Below, piece after piece: positions 43,526 through 53,848 of a stretch of 64,000 bases of DNA. Source of the DNA: Liquorilactobacillus mali (lineage in GTDB: Bacteria > Bacillota > Bacilli > Lactobacillales > Lactobacillaceae). The DNA is taken from contig NZ_JQAR01000001.1 of the NCBI RefSeq assembly GCF_001437155.1, positions 1 to 64,000 of the forward strand. The letters are read 5' to 3'. The translations under genes were made by a program, and so were the position numbers. The notes beneath the pieces were generated by a model. It had not been told where the DNA came from, ran no database searches, and was given only the letters and a program-made list of their open reading frames with translations. How positions within the stretch are numbered: the first letter of the stretch is position 1; each line of letters opens with the position of its first letter.

Positions 43526-44608
43526 ATGATTTTAGTGAAATCACATACATTAAAAACTGGAGATAAGGTTGCTATTGTGAGCCTGTCTAGTGGTGTTTTG
43601 GGTGAAGACTTTGTAAAACATCAAAAAGAACTAGGAGAAAAGAGGCTCCATGATTTTGGTTTGGAACCGGTCTATATGACTAATGCATTGATGGGTATAG
43701 AGTACTTGCAGAATCATCCAGAAGCACGTGCTGCTGATTTGAAAGAAGCCTTTTTACGTACGGACATTCAAGGAATATTTTGCGTGATAGGTGGAGACGA
43801 CACTTATAGGTTGTTGCCATATTTACTTGATGATCAGGAATTCGTTACTGCAGTACATCATCATCCAAAGCTGTTTTCCGGCTTTTCTGATACGACGATT
43901 AATCATCTAATGTTCTACAAGTTAGGATTGCAGACATTTTATGGACCAAACTTTCTAAATGATTTAGCTGAATTGGACGAGAATTTACTGCCATATACTG
44001 CAAAAACAATTAGTAGTTATTTTAAAAATACCTCTGATTTGAAAATTCTTTCAAGTGATACATGGTATGAAGAGCGAACTACCTTTTCACCCGAAGAAAT
44101 TGGAACTGCACGAATTAGTCATCCAGAGAAGAGAGGATACGAGACTTTAAATGGTAGTGGAATCGTAACCGGAAGACTACTTGGTGGGTGCATAGATAGT
44201 CTAAATGATATTTTGACAAGCTCAAGGTACGCTGATGAAAGAGAAATTTGTCTTAAATATGGAATATTTCCTGAACTAAAGCAATGGGAAGATAAAATTC
44301 TCTTTATTGAGACTAGCGAAGAAAGACCTACTCCAGACGAATATGAAGCAATGCTCAGTAACTTGGAGCAGCGCGGAATATTTGGTGTAATTAAGGCTAT
44401 AATTGTGGGTAAACCACAAAATAATGTTTACTATCAGGAATATCGGGAAAAGTTGAAGAACATCGCAGCAAAATATCGTTTACCGGTTCTAATGAACGTT
44501 AATTTTGGACATGCATATCCTAGAACTGTGATACCTTATGGATGCATGGCGAAAATTGATTTTGATAATAAATCATTTGAGATTACTGAGAAGTTATTCC
44601 AAGAATAG
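43526..44608 (+). CDS. S66 family peptidase (LD-carboxypeptidase/MccF-like)
   Basis: The 360-residue protein matches the S66 serine peptidase family. It contains IFCVIGGDDTYRLLPYL, the SGFSDTTINHLMFYK stretch and GRLLGGCIDSLNDIL. Members trim L,D-peptides in murein recycling or cleave microcin C-like toxins. The length of about 350 is nearer to the MccF-like branch than to the shorter LdcA. ATG 43526 is in the AGGGATG stretch; GTG 43535 with better spacing would begin MKSHTLKTGDK after conversion, so the N-terminus is uncertain. Confidence 0.87.
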   Translation: MILVKSHTLKTGDKVAIVSLSSGVLGEDFVKHQKELGEKRLHDFGLEPVYMTNALMGIEYLQNHPEARAADLKEAFLRTDIQGIFCVIGGDDTYRLLPYLLDDQEFVTAVHHHPKLFSGFSDTTINHLMFYKLGLQTFYGPNFLNDLAELDENLLPYTAKTISSYFKNTSDLKILSSDTWYEERTTFSPEEIGTARISHPEKRGYETLNGSGIVTGRLLGGCIDSLNDILTSSRYADEREICLKYGIFPELKQWEDKILFIETSEERPTPDEYEAMLSNLEQRGIFGVIKAIIVGKPQNNVYYQEYREKLKNIAAKYRLPVLMNVNFGHAYPRTVIPYGCMAKIDFDNKSFEITEKLFQE

Positions 44609-44641
44609 ATGTATAAAATGTGTTTTAGTTTTATGTATAAG

Positions 44642-44692
44642 AAAAGAGGCTTACCACAAGCAAAGATAATTCTTTGTGGCAGGCCTCTTTTT
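44642..44692. terminator. Bidirectional terminator
   Basis: AAAAGAGGC (44642-44650) pairs with GCCTCTTTTT (44683-44692), and inside it CCACAA pairs with TTGTGG. It sits between the convergent S66 peptidase gene and the small minus-strand gene and can serve both. Confidence 0.88.
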
Positions 44693-44732
44693 GATTTACA
44701 CAAAAATGCATTCTATAAATCAAAGCAAACTA

Positions 44733-44870
44733 TTAATTTTTCTTGTCTTTTTCATTAGCCTTTTTTTCTTTATCTTTTGGTCTCTGCTTTGTTCTAGGCT
44801 GTTTTGGGTCAACTGCGAATTTACCGAAGAGTTCATCGAGCTTTGTTTGGCTATTTACCGTAAGTCCCAT
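44733..44870 (-). CDS. Small basic protein, SPJ_0845-like
   Basis: A 45-residue protein beginning MGLTVNSQTKLDELFGKF and ending in a lysine-rich tail. It fits the short SPJ_0845 family known by name from Lactobacillales, with no known function. The frame opens at 44930, but ATG 44870 has AGGGAG nine bases upstream. No membrane segment is present. Confidence 0.7.
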   Translation of the reverse strand: MGLTVNSQTKLDELFGKFAVDPKQPRTKQRPKDKEKKANEKDKKN

Positions 44871-45003
44871 AATTAAATCTCCCTTACTTATTGTTACTAA
44901 TAGAGTATCAGTTTGGAAGTAAAAATTCAATTAGAACACAGTATGTATATTTTATAGTTTATACACTTTATTTATGAATAAAAATGTTTATTTGACAATT
45001 TTA

Positions 45004-45032
45004 TTGAATAATAATTCTTTTTGCTGTATACT
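45004..45032 (+). promoter_or_regulatory. Promoter of glnPH-glnQ
   Basis: TTGAAT (45004-45009) and TATACT (45027-45032) are 17 bp apart. A TGTATA...TATACA inverted repeat lies upstream at 44944-44965. No clear GlnR box (TGTNA-N7-TNACA) was found by eye. Confidence 0.65.
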
Positions 45033-45070
45033 TTACGTCGTTGAGTCAGAAAAGGTAAGGGAGAAGTTTA

Positions 45071-46531
45071 ATGAAAAGTAAAAAGATTTGGATTACTTTG
45101 GTAATTTTAATTATGATGTTGTTGGTACCTCTGGGAAAGGTAAATGCCGCAAGTGATGGTTATTTACAGAAGATTAAGGACAAGGGAACACTTGTAGTTG
45201 GTACGAGTGCGGATTATCCACCCTATGAATTTACGGTAAAACAAAGCGGGAAGACAACTTACGTGGGTTTGGACATTGAGATTGCAAAGAAGTTTGCAAA
45301 AGATCTGGGTGTGAAATTAGAAATTAAAAATATGAATTTTGATTCATTACTTGTTGCGCTCGAAACACACAAAGTTGATGCAGTTATCTCAGGGATGAAT
45401 CCAACTCCGGAAAGACAAAAGAGTGTTGACTTTTCGAATGTTTATTATAGGGGAAAGCAATACATGCTGATCAATAAGAAGGATGCAGCGCTCTATAAAA
45501 ATATTCATAGTTTTAAGAATAAGACTATCGGTGCACAAGCCGGTTCATTACAATATGATCTTGTTAAAAAACAGATGAAGAATAATCAAATAAAGGGTTT
45601 GGCTAAACTGAATGATTTGGTGATTGCCCTTGAATCAGGAAAGGTTAATGCTGTTGCGATGGAGGAAGCAACTGCCAAAGCATTTGCACAAAACAATACT
45701 TCATTGAAAGTTATTAATCCTGAATTTAATGTTGATTCTAGCCAGACCGGTTCTGCAATGGCATTCCCTAAAGGGGCAACCAGTCTAGTTCAAGCGGCCA
45801 ATAAAACAATTGCTCAAATTAAAAAGAAGAACCTGATAAATAAGCAGTATATTCCCTTAGCAGGAAAATATATGACTAATAATTCAAAGAAAAACTCAAT
45901 GTGGAATTATTGGACTTATTTCGCAAAGGGAATTGAACATACGTTGATAATAACGGTTGTCTCAGTTTTCTTTGGATTCATATTAGGGGTATTATTAGCA
46001 CTCTTGCGTTTGTCTAAGAGTAAGTTGGGTAAAGTAATTGCAACTGCATATATTGAATTTGTCAGAGGAACACCTTTGATGGTTCAAGTGATGTTTGTTT
46101 ATTTTGGAATAGGGGCTGTTATTCAATCATTACCAGCATTGCTTGCAGGTATAATTGCTGTTTCGCTAAACTCAGCGGCCTATGTTGCTGAAGTTATTCG
46201 TTCAGGAATCGAATCAATACCTGCTGGGCAAACAGAAGCGGCTAGAAGTTTAGGAATGTCACAAACGTTAACCTACAGATATGTCATTATTCCGCAGGCA
46301 TTAAAGAACATTTGGCCAGCATTAGGAAATGAGTTCATTACACTTATCAAAGAGAGTTCGATTGTTTCCATTATTGGTGTCGGTGATTTGATGTATCAGA
46401 TGCAGTTGGTGCAGTCAGCAACCTATAAGGGTGTAATTCCTATCTTTATCACAATGGTCATTTATTTCGTAATGACGTTTGGTCTTTCAAAGGTCTTAGG
46501 TTATTTTGAAGGGAGAATGAAACATGCCTAA
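45071..46531 (+). CDS. glnP: Amino-acid ABC transporter, fused substrate-binding and permease protein (GlnPH)
   Basis: This 486-residue fusion combines a glutamine-type solute-binding domain with its permease, a layout typical of lactic acid bacteria. A signal peptide (about 1-26, ending VNAAS) is followed by the periplasmic-binding-protein fold (about 28-265; [17 protein letters not shown] opens it). Then comes a transmembrane domain with the EAA loop [20 protein letters not shown] that contacts GlnQ. The likely substrate is glutamine/glutamate, inferred from the family. The stop overlaps glnQ. Confidence 0.93.
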   Translation: MKSKKIWITLVILIMMLLVPLGKVNAASDGYLQKIKDKGTLVVGTSADYPPYEFTVKQSGKTTYVGLDIEIAKKFAKDLGVKLEIKNMNFDSLLVALETHKVDAVISGMNPTPERQKSVDFSNVYYRGKQYMLINKKDAALYKNIHSFKNKTIGAQAGSLQYDLVKKQMKNNQIKGLAKLNDLVIALESGKVNAVAMEEATAKAFAQNNTSLKVINPEFNVDSSQTGSAMAFPKGATSLVQAANKTIAQIKKKNLINKQYIPLAGKYMTNNSKKNSMWNYWTYFAKGIEHTLIITVVSVFFGFILGVLLALLRLSKSKLGKVIATAYIEFVRGTPLMVQVMFVYFGIGAVIQSLPALLAGIIAVSLNSAAYVAEVIRSGIESIPAGQTEAARSLGMSQTLTYRYVIIPQALKNIWPALGNEFITLIKESSIVSIIGVGDLMYQMQLVQSATYKGVIPIFITMVIYFVMTFGLSKVLGYFEGRMKHA

Positions 46532-47258
46532 CATGATTGAAATTAAAAACCTCGAAAAGTCATTTGGTGATAATCAGGTTTTGAAAAACATTACTGAAGT
46601 TGTAAAAAAAGGGCAAGTTATTTGTGTAATTGGGCCTTCTGGTTCGGGAAAAAGTACTTTTCTGAGATGTTTGAATGTGCTGGAGAAGCCTTCGGCAGGA
46701 CAAATAATTTTTGAGGGGCAAGAGCTAACACATATTTCTGAGATTGAGTTAAACAAGCTCAGAGAGCGCATGGGAATGGTTTTTCAAAGCTTTAATCTTT
46801 TTCCAAATATGGATGTAATAAACAATGTTAAACTTGCTCCTTTGAAGGTTAAAAAGGACATGGAAGAGGAAGCAACCCAAAAAGCAGGACAACTATTGGA
46901 ACAAGTTGGTTTGGCAGACAAGGCTGAGCAATTTCCGCTGAGTCTTTCAGGAGGACAGCAACAACGTGTTGCAATTGCACGCGCACTTGCAATGGATCCT
47001 GAAGTTATGCTTTTTGATGAACCAACCTCAGCATTAGATCCCGAGATGGTTGGCGAAGTTTTGAAAGTAATGAAAGATCTTGCCGAATCAGGAATGACGA
47101 TGATTGTTGTAACACATGAGATGGGATTTGCGAAGGAAGTTGCAGATCAGATATGGTTCATGGATGAAGGCTACATCCAAGAAAAGGGAGCACCAGACGA
47201 ATTTTTTGCAAACCCGAAGACGAGCCGTGCCAAAGAATTTTTGTCAAAAATATTATAA
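46524..47258 (+). CDS. glnQ: Amino-acid ABC transporter ATP-binding protein GlnQ
   Basis: The 244-residue ATPase has Walker [10 protein letters not shown] (37-45), signature LSGGQQQR, Walker [13 protein letters not shown] and the switch histidine in VTHEMGFA. It powers GlnPH. GGGAG lies eight bases before ATG 46524; the start overlaps the permease end by eight bases. The unit ends at repeat copy F. Confidence 0.95.
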   Translation: MPNMIEIKNLEKSFGDNQVLKNITEVVKKGQVICVIGPSGSGKSTFLRCLNVLEKPSAGQIIFEGQELTHISEIELNKLRERMGMVFQSFNLFPNMDVINNVKLAPLKVKKDMEEEATQKAGQLLEQVGLADKAEQFPLSLSGGQQQRVAIARALAMDPEVMLFDEPTSALDPEMVGEVLKVMKDLAESGMTMIVVTHEMGFAKEVADQIWFMDEGYIQEKGAPDEFFANPKTSRAKEFLSKIL

Positions 47259-47303
47259 ATGTGTGGATGAAAAGATAAAAGTTATGCTTTTTTGACAAGT
47301 TTA

Positions 47304-47375
47304 ACTTACGGGACACGTTTATCCAGAATAAACAGAGGAGCTGGTTCAAAATATAACTTTTGAGCCGGTCCTTTT
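47304..47375 (+). repeat. Dispersed intergenic repeat, copy F (short form, + orientation)
   Basis: CTTACGGGACACGTTTATCC leads through GAATAAACAGAGG to the hairpin GGAGCTGG/CCGGTCC (about 47337-47371) around TCAAAATATAACTTTTGA and a T run. It is near-identical to copy C over the hairpin. It probably terminates glnPHQ before uvrC. Confidence 0.82.
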
Positions 47376-47514
47376 TTGGTTGTTGCTAAGCTATATCCAA
47401 AGTTCAATGAGTAAGATTAAAGAGTATAATTGGAAGTCTTTTCCTACAAACTTGATTAATGCTGTAATATAATATTATCAGGAGTTTGCTCGGTAAACGG
47501 AGGTGTAAATTAAG

Positions 47515-49284
47515 GTGGCAACACAGCACATTGAAAATAAATTAAAATTGTTACCAGATCTGCCAGGATGTTACCTAATGAAGGATATCAATAGTAAGAT
47601 CATTTATGTTGGTAAAGCAAAAAACTTAAAGAATAGAGTACGTTCATATTTTAAAAGTATGCATGAAGGCAAGACTGCAAAATTAGTCTCAGAAATAAGG
47701 GATTTTGAAACAATTATTACTTCGACAGATAAAGAGGCTTTTTTGTTAGAAATCACACTGATTCAAAAGCATAAGCCTTATTACAATATAAAGTTAAAAA
47801 GAGGTACGGGATATCCGTATATTAAAATTACAAATGAAAAGGACCCAACGTTAAAAATTGTAAGTCAGGTCAAAAAAGATGGGGCTTATTATTTTGGACC
47901 TTATCCGAATGTTTATGCTGCTAGTGAGACAATGCATTTATTGCAGCGTGTTTATCCTCTCAGGAGATGTAATGGCTATCAAAAACGCCCTTGCCTGTAC
48001 TATCATATGGGGCAGTGTTTAGGAGCTTGTTTCAAAGAGGTAAAAGCAGAAGAATACGATAAGCAAATCAAAAAAATAAAGACCTTTCTGAATGGAAATG
48101 TCGGTGCAATTAAGAAGACGTTAGAGAGTAAGATGAATAATGCCGCGCAGAAACTTGAATTTGAAAGGGCAGCGGAACTTCGTGATCAAATACATTACAT
48201 TGAAGTAACTGTAGAAAAACAAAAGATAATCTCAAATGATAATACTCCAAGGGATTTATTCAACTTTTATATGGACAAGGGTTGGATGTCACTGCAAATT
48301 TTCTTTATTCGTCAGGCACGCTTAATTAAACGTGAAAAACGACTTTTTCCTTGTATAGATACACCTGAGGCAGAGTTAGAGTCGTTTATTTTACAGTTTT
48401 ATAATCAGAAAAATAGAATATTACCTAAAGAGATACTTGTTCCTAAGGGAGTAAGTCATGATGTACTTGGTGAAATACTGCAAGTTCCTGTCAAAACACC
48501 AATTAGGGGAACAAAGAAAAACTTGATGGAACTTGGACAAAAGAATGCACGGCTTGTACTTGAAGAAAAATTCCGTCTATTGGAGCTGGATGATCGCAAA
48601 ACAACGGGTGCAATGGATGAAATAATGAAGGCCTTGGCTCTGCCAGCTGGACATCGAATTGAATCATTTGATCATTCACATATTCAAGGCTCTGATGTTG
48701 TTTCGGCGATGGTTTCATTTTTGGATGGGCGACCGCAAAAAAGTCAGTATCGTAAGTATAAGCTGCGGACGGTCAATCATGCGGATGAAAGCGCAAGTAC
48801 AAGAGAGGTCATTAGAAGAAGGTATACAAGGTTATTGAAGGAACATAGTGAGTTGCCAGATCTAATCCTGATGGATGGAGCAGAAATCCAGATCGAAGCG
48901 GCACAAGACGTACTGCAAAATGAACTTGGATTAAATATCCCAGTGGCAGGGATGGTCAAAGACAACCATCATAGGACCGCAGATCTAATGAATATGCAGT
49001 ATCAAAAAGTAGCATTGGATCCGAAGAGTGAGGCATTTTACTTGCTTCAGCGTATTCAAGATGAAGTTCATAGATTCGCGATAACTTTTCACCGTCAAAC
49101 TCACTCTAAAAAATCTTTGTCTTCGAGGCTGGATCTAATTCCCGGTGTAGGGCCAAAATCAAGAATCAAATTGTTGAGAAAATTTGGATCCATGAAAAAA
49201 ATTGCAGATGCTTCGCTCAAAGATATTGAAGCTTTAGGCATTCCCAAAAAAGTGGCCCAAACAATTAAATTAAGTCTTAAGTAG
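47515..49284 (+). CDS. uvrC: Excinuclease ABC subunit C
   Basis: UvrC makes both incisions in nucleotide excision repair. The 589 residues include the GIY-YIG nuclease (LPGCYLMKD...IIYVGKAKNLKNRV), a UVR domain near 200-235 for UvrB contact, the RNase H-like endonuclease (RIESFDHSHIQGSD) and a tandem HhH tail. The start is GTG 47515 with GGAGGTG nine bases before it. The stop borders that of the convergent cation-efflux gene with no gap, so no terminator separates them. Confidence 0.96.
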   Translation: MATQHIENKLKLLPDLPGCYLMKDINSKIIYVGKAKNLKNRVRSYFKSMHEGKTAKLVSEIRDFETIITSTDKEAFLLEITLIQKHKPYYNIKLKRGTGYPYIKITNEKDPTLKIVSQVKKDGAYYFGPYPNVYAASETMHLLQRVYPLRRCNGYQKRPCLYYHMGQCLGACFKEVKAEEYDKQIKKIKTFLNGNVGAIKKTLESKMNNAAQKLEFERAAELRDQIHYIEVTVEKQKIISNDNTPRDLFNFYMDKGWMSLQIFFIRQARLIKREKRLFPCIDTPEAELESFILQFYNQKNRILPKEILVPKGVSHDVLGEILQVPVKTPIRGTKKNLMELGQKNARLVLEEKFRLLELDDRKTTGAMDEIMKALALPAGHRIESFDHSHIQGSDVVSAMVSFLDGRPQKSQYRKYKLRTVNHADESASTREVIRRRYTRLLKEHSELPDLILMDGAEIQIEAAQDVLQNELGLNIPVAGMVKDNHHRTADLMNMQYQKVALDPKSEAFYLLQRIQDEVHRFAITFHRQTHSKKSLSSRLDLIPGVGPKSRIKLLRKFGSMKKIADASLKDIEALGIPKKVAQTIKLSLK

Positions 49285-50196
49285 TTAGTGACTGTTTAAT
49301 TCATTTGGTTGTTGGGGCTCATAATCAACGTCCCATGGTTCAACATGAACATCAGTATCAAAAACACCATATTTTCGTTGTAATAGACTTTCAATTTTTT
49401 CAGTAATATGGTGGCTTTTTCGCACCGTCATTTGTGGATCTACCCAGATAATAATATCCACGAAGATATTGGCACCATATGAGCGTCCTTGAATATTGTG
49501 GACAAGTTCGACGCCGGGAATTCTTTCAACATCGGCAGTATATTTTTCGAGCAAGTCATCATCAAAACCGTCGGACAATGAAAAGGCACTCGCTGAGAAA
49601 ATATCATAGGCAGTTTTGAGAATTAGGAGCCCAATCAAAAAGGCAACGACACCATCGATCCAAGCCATATTAAAATTAGCTGCAAAGATTGTGACTGATG
49701 TTCCAAAACTAGTCCAAGCATCGCTTCTGCAATCTTTGGCGATTGCGAGCAATGATTGTGAGTTTATTTTCTTTGCCTGATGTGCATTATGGAAATAGAC
49801 ACCATACATCAACAGCCCACTAAAAATACCGACAAATAAGGCATAGATGTCAGGAGATTCTTGATTGCCCGCTAAAATGTCCTTGACTGAAGTATAAAGA
49901 ACACTTAGACCCACTAACAGCATAATCAATGAAGTCAGAAAGGTTGCAATCGTTTCGGCTTTCCAATGTCCATATTGATGGTGTTCATCTGGCGGACGGG
50001 TGGCTAGTCTTAGTCCAACCATTACGGCACAGGATGAAAAAATATCCGTTGCATTGTTAAAACCATCTGCAAGCAGTGTTTCAGAGTGACTTAACTGTCC
50101 AATAACGACTTTTAATAAGGAGAGTAGAATGTAGGCACAAAGACTGATTAAGACTCCTTTTTGTGCTGTTTTTAGATTTTTATATCTTTGCTGCAT
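49285..50196 (-). CDS. Cation diffusion facilitator transporter
   Basis: The 303-residue CDF exporter has six predicted membrane helices. The metal-binding pair in helix II is ADGFNNATD and in helix V SDAWTSFG, and the C-terminal cytoplasmic domain has HHITEKIE and VHVEPWD. Mn(II) or Zn(II) efflux is likely but cannot be chosen here. The longest frame uses GTG 50205, but ATG 50196 has GGGAG eight bases before it. Confidence 0.93.
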   Translation of the reverse strand: MQQRYKNLKTAQKGVLISLCAYILLSLLKVVIGQLSHSETLLADGFNNATDIFSSCAVMVGLRLATRPPDEHHQYGHWKAETIATFLTSLIMLLVGLSVLYTSVKDILAGNQESPDIYALFVGIFSGLLMYGVYFHNAHQAKKINSQSLLAIAKDCRSDAWTSFGTSVTIFAANFNMAWIDGVVAFLIGLLILKTAYDIFSASAFSLSDGFDDDLLEKYTADVERIPGVELVHNIQGRSYGANIFVDIIIWVDPQMTVRKSHHITEKIESLLQRKYGVFDTDVHVEPWDVDYEPQQPNELNSH

Positions 50197-50308
50197 TTTG
50201 AACACTCCCTGAATAGTATCGGTTATGTAAATTATATGATTTTTTTTGTTGAAATGAAATTGTTATATCTTGTAGTGCAAATACGCAAAAATGTGAGCAG
50301 TTGTATTT

Positions 50309-50356
50309 TTGACCTTGATTCTAAAAACTGGTATAGTTGGCGGTGGTAGTTTTTAG
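50309..50356 (+). promoter_or_regulatory. obgE promoter with a dyad around the -10 box
   Basis: TTGACC (50309-50314), 17 bp, TATAGT (50332-50337) form a good promoter. A perfect 9-bp inverted repeat flanks the -10: CTAAAAACT (50321-50329) in the spacer and AGTTTTTAG (50348-50356) just after the start. This could be an operator, or an RNA stem if the transcript starts further upstream. Confidence 0.6.
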
Positions 50357-50446
50357 GGTAACGATGAACAAGTTCATTTTTTCTTTATTAGCTCACATAT
50401 TAGTGTCAATGTAAATAATCAATATGGAAAGAAGGGTGAATTAATA

Positions 50447-51763
50447 ATGTTTGTCGATCAAGTAAAAATTAATGTGAAGGCTGGAAACGGTGGAGATGGG
50501 ATAGTTGCATTTCGCCGTGAAAAATTTGTTCCTAACGGTGGCCCAGCTGGTGGAGACGGCGGCAAAGGTGGAAGTGTAATCTTAAAGGTTGATGAAGGTC
50601 TAAGAACCTTGATGGATTTTCGCTATCACCGTCACTTTAAAGCTAAGAATGGTGAAAAGGGAATGAATAAAGGAATGTATGGTCGCGGGGCAAGTGACTT
50701 TTATGTTTCTGTGCCAGAAGGAACTACTGTTACGGATGATGAGACAGGTGAGATTCTAGGTGATCTATTACATGATGGTGACGAGTTAGTAGTCGCAAAA
50801 GGTGGTCGCGGAGGCCGAGGAAATATTCATTTTGCAAGTGCAAGGAATCCAGCACCAGAAATAGCTGAAAATGGTGAACCCGGTATTGAGCGTGTCTTAC
50901 GACTAGAATTGAAAGTTTTAGCGGACATCGGTTTAGTTGGTTTCCCGTCAGTTGGGAAGTCCACGCTACTGGCAACTGTTACAAGTGCGAAGCCTAAGAT
51001 AGCGGCTTATCATTTTACGACACTTGTTCCTAACTTAGGAATGGTAAGACTGGATGATGGACGAGATTTTGTAATGGCAGATTTACCGGGACTAATTGAA
51101 GGTGCTTCTCAAGGAGTTGGACTTGGGATTCAATTCTTGAGGCACATTGAGCGTACGAGAGTAATCCTACACTTAGTTGATTTAAGCGGTATGGATGGGC
51201 GAGATCCATATGATGATTTTGTTAAAATTAACCAAGAATTATTATCATACGATGAAACACTGCTTGAACGTCCACAAATTGTAGTAGCAAGCAAGATGGA
51301 TTTACCGGATGCCAAGAAAAATCTGGCCGATTTTGTTGTAAAAATCAAGAATGATAAAATGCTCAAGACTGTACCAGAGGTCGTTGAAATTTCTTCCGTG
51401 ACTCATACTGGTGTCAAAGAATTAATGGCAAAAGCTGCTGATTTACTTGAGAAAACACCTGTATTTCCAACACTTGCCGATAGAAAACGACAAGAACAGC
51501 TTGAAAATGGAACTGTTTATAAGTTTGAAGAGGCTGAACAATATCCATTTGAAATTTCGAGAGATCCAGATGCAACCTGGGTGTTAAGTGGTACTGAACT
51601 AGATAAGTTATTTAAAATGACAGATTTTGAACATGATGAAAGTATTATGCGCTTTGCTCGTCAGTTACGGGGGATGGGTGTTGATGACGCTCTAAGAGCA
51701 AAAGGTGCAAAACAAGGCGATTTAGTTAGAATTGACAAGTTTACGTTTGAATTTGTTGAATAA
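50447..51763 (+). CDS. obgE: GTPase ObgE/CgtA
   Basis: Obg is an essential GTPase for late 50S assembly and (p)ppGpp response. The glycine-rich Obg domain occupies about 1-158 ([27 protein letters not shown]). The G domain follows ([18 protein letters not shown]), and an OCT domain forms the C-terminus. Length 438 is typical when OCT is present. AAAGAAGGG precedes the ATG. Unlike many Firmicutes it is not next to rplU-rpmA. Confidence 0.97.
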   Translation: MFVDQVKINVKAGNGGDGIVAFRREKFVPNGGPAGGDGGKGGSVILKVDEGLRTLMDFRYHRHFKAKNGEKGMNKGMYGRGASDFYVSVPEGTTVTDDETGEILGDLLHDGDELVVAKGGRGGRGNIHFASARNPAPEIAENGEPGIERVLRLELKVLADIGLVGFPSVGKSTLLATVTSAKPKIAAYHFTTLVPNLGMVRLDDGRDFVMADLPGLIEGASQGVGLGIQFLRHIERTRVILHLVDLSGMDGRDPYDDFVKINQELLSYDETLLERPQIVVASKMDLPDAKKNLADFVVKIKNDKMLKTVPEVVEISSVTHTGVKELMAKAADLLEKTPVFPTLADRKRQEQLENGTVYKFEEAEQYPFEISRDPDATWVLSGTELDKLFKMTDFEHDESIMRFARQLRGMGVDDALRAKGAKQGDLVRIDKFTFEFVE

Positions 51764-51800
51764 ATTATAGAATCTTTTTCGTGTTTTGGGGTTGGAATAA

Positions 51801-53699
51801 ATGAATACAGGTAGTAAGAAAAGACGTTATATTACAGGGTTTGATGGCATTAGAACGCTTGCAGTTATCGGTGTTATTTTATATCACCTTGTACCATATG
51901 ATATTCAAGGCGGTTTTTTAGGGGTTCCAATCTTCTTTGTGTTATCGGGATATCTTATTACAGATATTTTGAACGAAGAAATTCAAAAAAAGGGGAAAGT
52001 CAACCTTTTTTCTTTTTATAAAAAAAGAATGAAGAGGCTTTATCCTGGGCTGGTTACAATGATTGTTGCCACAAGTGCTTATATAACCTTATTTCAAAGA
52101 AGCCTATTGAATGGCATTCGGAGTGTGATATTTGGTAACTTGCTTTATGTCTATAATTGGGTGCAGGTTAAGCAGGGCCAATCATATTTTGATCGTTTTG
52201 AGGTACAATCTCCGTTCACACATTTATGGTCGTTGTCGATTGAAGGACAATTTTATTTTTTCTGGCCAATCGTATTGACAGTGTTATGGGTACTCTTACG
52301 AAAAAAGCAACCGATCTTTGACACCATCTTCCTGATCGCCTTTTTTTCAGCATTAACAATGGCTTTGTTGTATAAAGACGGTCAAGATTCTTCAAGAATT
52401 TATTTTGGAACTGATACAAGAATGTTTTCAATATTATTGGGTACCAGTCTAGCAATCGTTTGGCCAAGCAAGGAACTGAAAAATACCCTTCAGAAAAAAT
52501 CGCGCATGATTTTAGATGGAGTTGGAATAGTTAGTCTTGGCTTGATTGTCTGGATGTTCTTCTCAATGTCTGGTGAGAGCGATTTGACATATCATGGAGG
52601 TATGTTCTTCTTCTCATTAATTTCAATGCTTTTAATTGCAACTGTTGCCCACCCTGGAGCCGATATGAATAGGTTGCTGACTAATCCAGCATTTACTTGG
52701 TTAGGTAAAAGAAGTTATGGAATATATCTCTATCAATATCCAGTGATGATTTTTTATGAATCCCATGTTCAAAATATTGCAGCTCACCCATGGCTACATG
52801 TTGTTATCGAGATTTCTTTGATTGTGATAATTAGTCATTTGTCATATCGTTACATCGAATTACCGCTTCAGCACTTTGATTATTCTAGGACGAAAGAAGT
52901 GGCTCAAGAATTCTTCAAAAAAAAGTCGCGTTATGGTTGGCAGAGATTATGGGTGGTAGGTGCACTTCTTTTAATTGTATTAACTATGACAGGGGCGGTT
53001 TTCCAACCTAAAGCACAAAGCAATCAGGGTGGTAAGCAATTAGAAAATGTGATAAAAAGAAATCAAAAGGAAGTCACAGAGGATAACAAAAAGCTGCAAG
53101 ATAAAGAAAAGCAAAATACGAGCTCGGTCTCTTCCTCTTCACAAAAGAGCGCAAGCAGTTCGTCTGAGTCAGCACAATCGAGTTCGGAACCGGAGCAACT
53201 AACACAGCAGCAACAACAAAAAGCTGCTGCAATGCAGATTACTGCTATTGGAGATTCTGTCTTGGCCGATGGGTCAGTAAAGTTAAAGTCTATTTTTCAG
53301 CAGATGTACATTGATGCAAAGGTCGGAAGACAGCCAAGAGATGCAATCGGAATTTTGAATGGACTTGCACAAAAGAGACAACTTGATAACACAGTCTTGT
53401 TGAGCTTGGGGACTAATGGTCCATTTAATGACGAGGAACTGCACCAGATCATGGGTGCGATAGGGAATCGCAGAGTTTATTGGATAAACACGCACGTTCC
53501 CACGAGAAGATGGCAAAAGCAGGTTAATGATTCACTAAGTGCTGCGACTAAGACTTATCCTAATTTGCGAGTAATCGATTGGTATGATTACAGTAATAAC
53601 CACAATAACTGGTTCTACGATGATAATGTTCATCCAAATGAATATGGTCTTAATTATTACGGTAATTTCATCGCAAAAGAGATTTTAGAAGATAAGTAA
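51801..53699 (+). CDS. OatA-like membrane acyltransferase with SGNH domain
   Basis: A 632-residue protein with an N-terminal acyltransferase-3 membrane domain (starting RYITGFDGIRTLAVIGVILYHL, about 10 helices). A hydrophilic Ser/Gln-rich linker follows (about residues 430-475). The extracytoplasmic SGNH esterase-like domain has block I AIGDSVL and the terminal DNVHPN catalytic Asp/His. This is the layout of peptidoglycan O-acetyltransferase OatA; the acceptor sugar is not provable here. It starts 37 bases after obgE. Confidence 0.9.
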   Translation: MNTGSKKRRYITGFDGIRTLAVIGVILYHLVPYDIQGGFLGVPIFFVLSGYLITDILNEEIQKKGKVNLFSFYKKRMKRLYPGLVTMIVATSAYITLFQRSLLNGIRSVIFGNLLYVYNWVQVKQGQSYFDRFEVQSPFTHLWSLSIEGQFYFFWPIVLTVLWVLLRKKQPIFDTIFLIAFFSALTMALLYKDGQDSSRIYFGTDTRMFSILLGTSLAIVWPSKELKNTLQKKSRMILDGVGIVSLGLIVWMFFSMSGESDLTYHGGMFFFSLISMLLIATVAHPGADMNRLLTNPAFTWLGKRSYGIYLYQYPVMIFYESHVQNIAAHPWLHVVIEISLIVIISHLSYRYIELPLQHFDYSRTKEVAQEFFKKKSRYGWQRLWVVGALLLIVLTMTGAVFQPKAQSNQGGKQLENVIKRNQKEVTEDNKKLQDKEKQNTSSVSSSSQKSASSSSESAQSSSEPEQLTQQQQQKAAAMQITAIGDSVLADGSVKLKSIFQQMYIDAKVGRQPRDAIGILNGLAQKRQLDNTVLLSLGTNGPFNDEELHQIMGAIGNRRVYWINTHVPTRRWQKQVNDSLSAATKTYPNLRVIDWYDYSNNHNNWFYDDNVHPNEYGLNYYGNFIAKEILEDK

Positions 53700-53796
53700 G
53701 GGTTCAGAATTATAAAATTTAGTAATCTTGACTTTGATTGTTAGTTTTGGATATAGTGTGCGTGTTTGCTTAATGAAGCAAGAAAATGTTTATATA

Positions 53797-53846
53797 AACG
53801 ACGGGGAATGCCACAGAGTATTGAGTTGTGGGCAGCCTCGTTTTTA
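53797..53846. terminator. Bidirectional terminator
   Basis: AACGA...GG..TGCCACA (53797-53815) pairs in segments with TGTGGGCA.CC.TCGTT (53826-53842), followed by Ts. It is located between the acyltransferase gene and the convergent unknown gene. Confidence 0.8.
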
Positions 53847-53848
53847 TT

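Noticed and set aside
44676-44876. Plus-strand hydrophobic frame after the S66 peptidase gene
   Set aside because: It starts in a terminator tail and is antisense to a lysine-rich small gene, which explains its hydrophobic look.
44944-44965. TGTATA...TATACA inverted repeat before glnPH as a GlnR site
   Set aside because: Spacing and sequence do not fit the TGTNA-N7-TNACA consensus; six-base AT-rich arms are common by chance.
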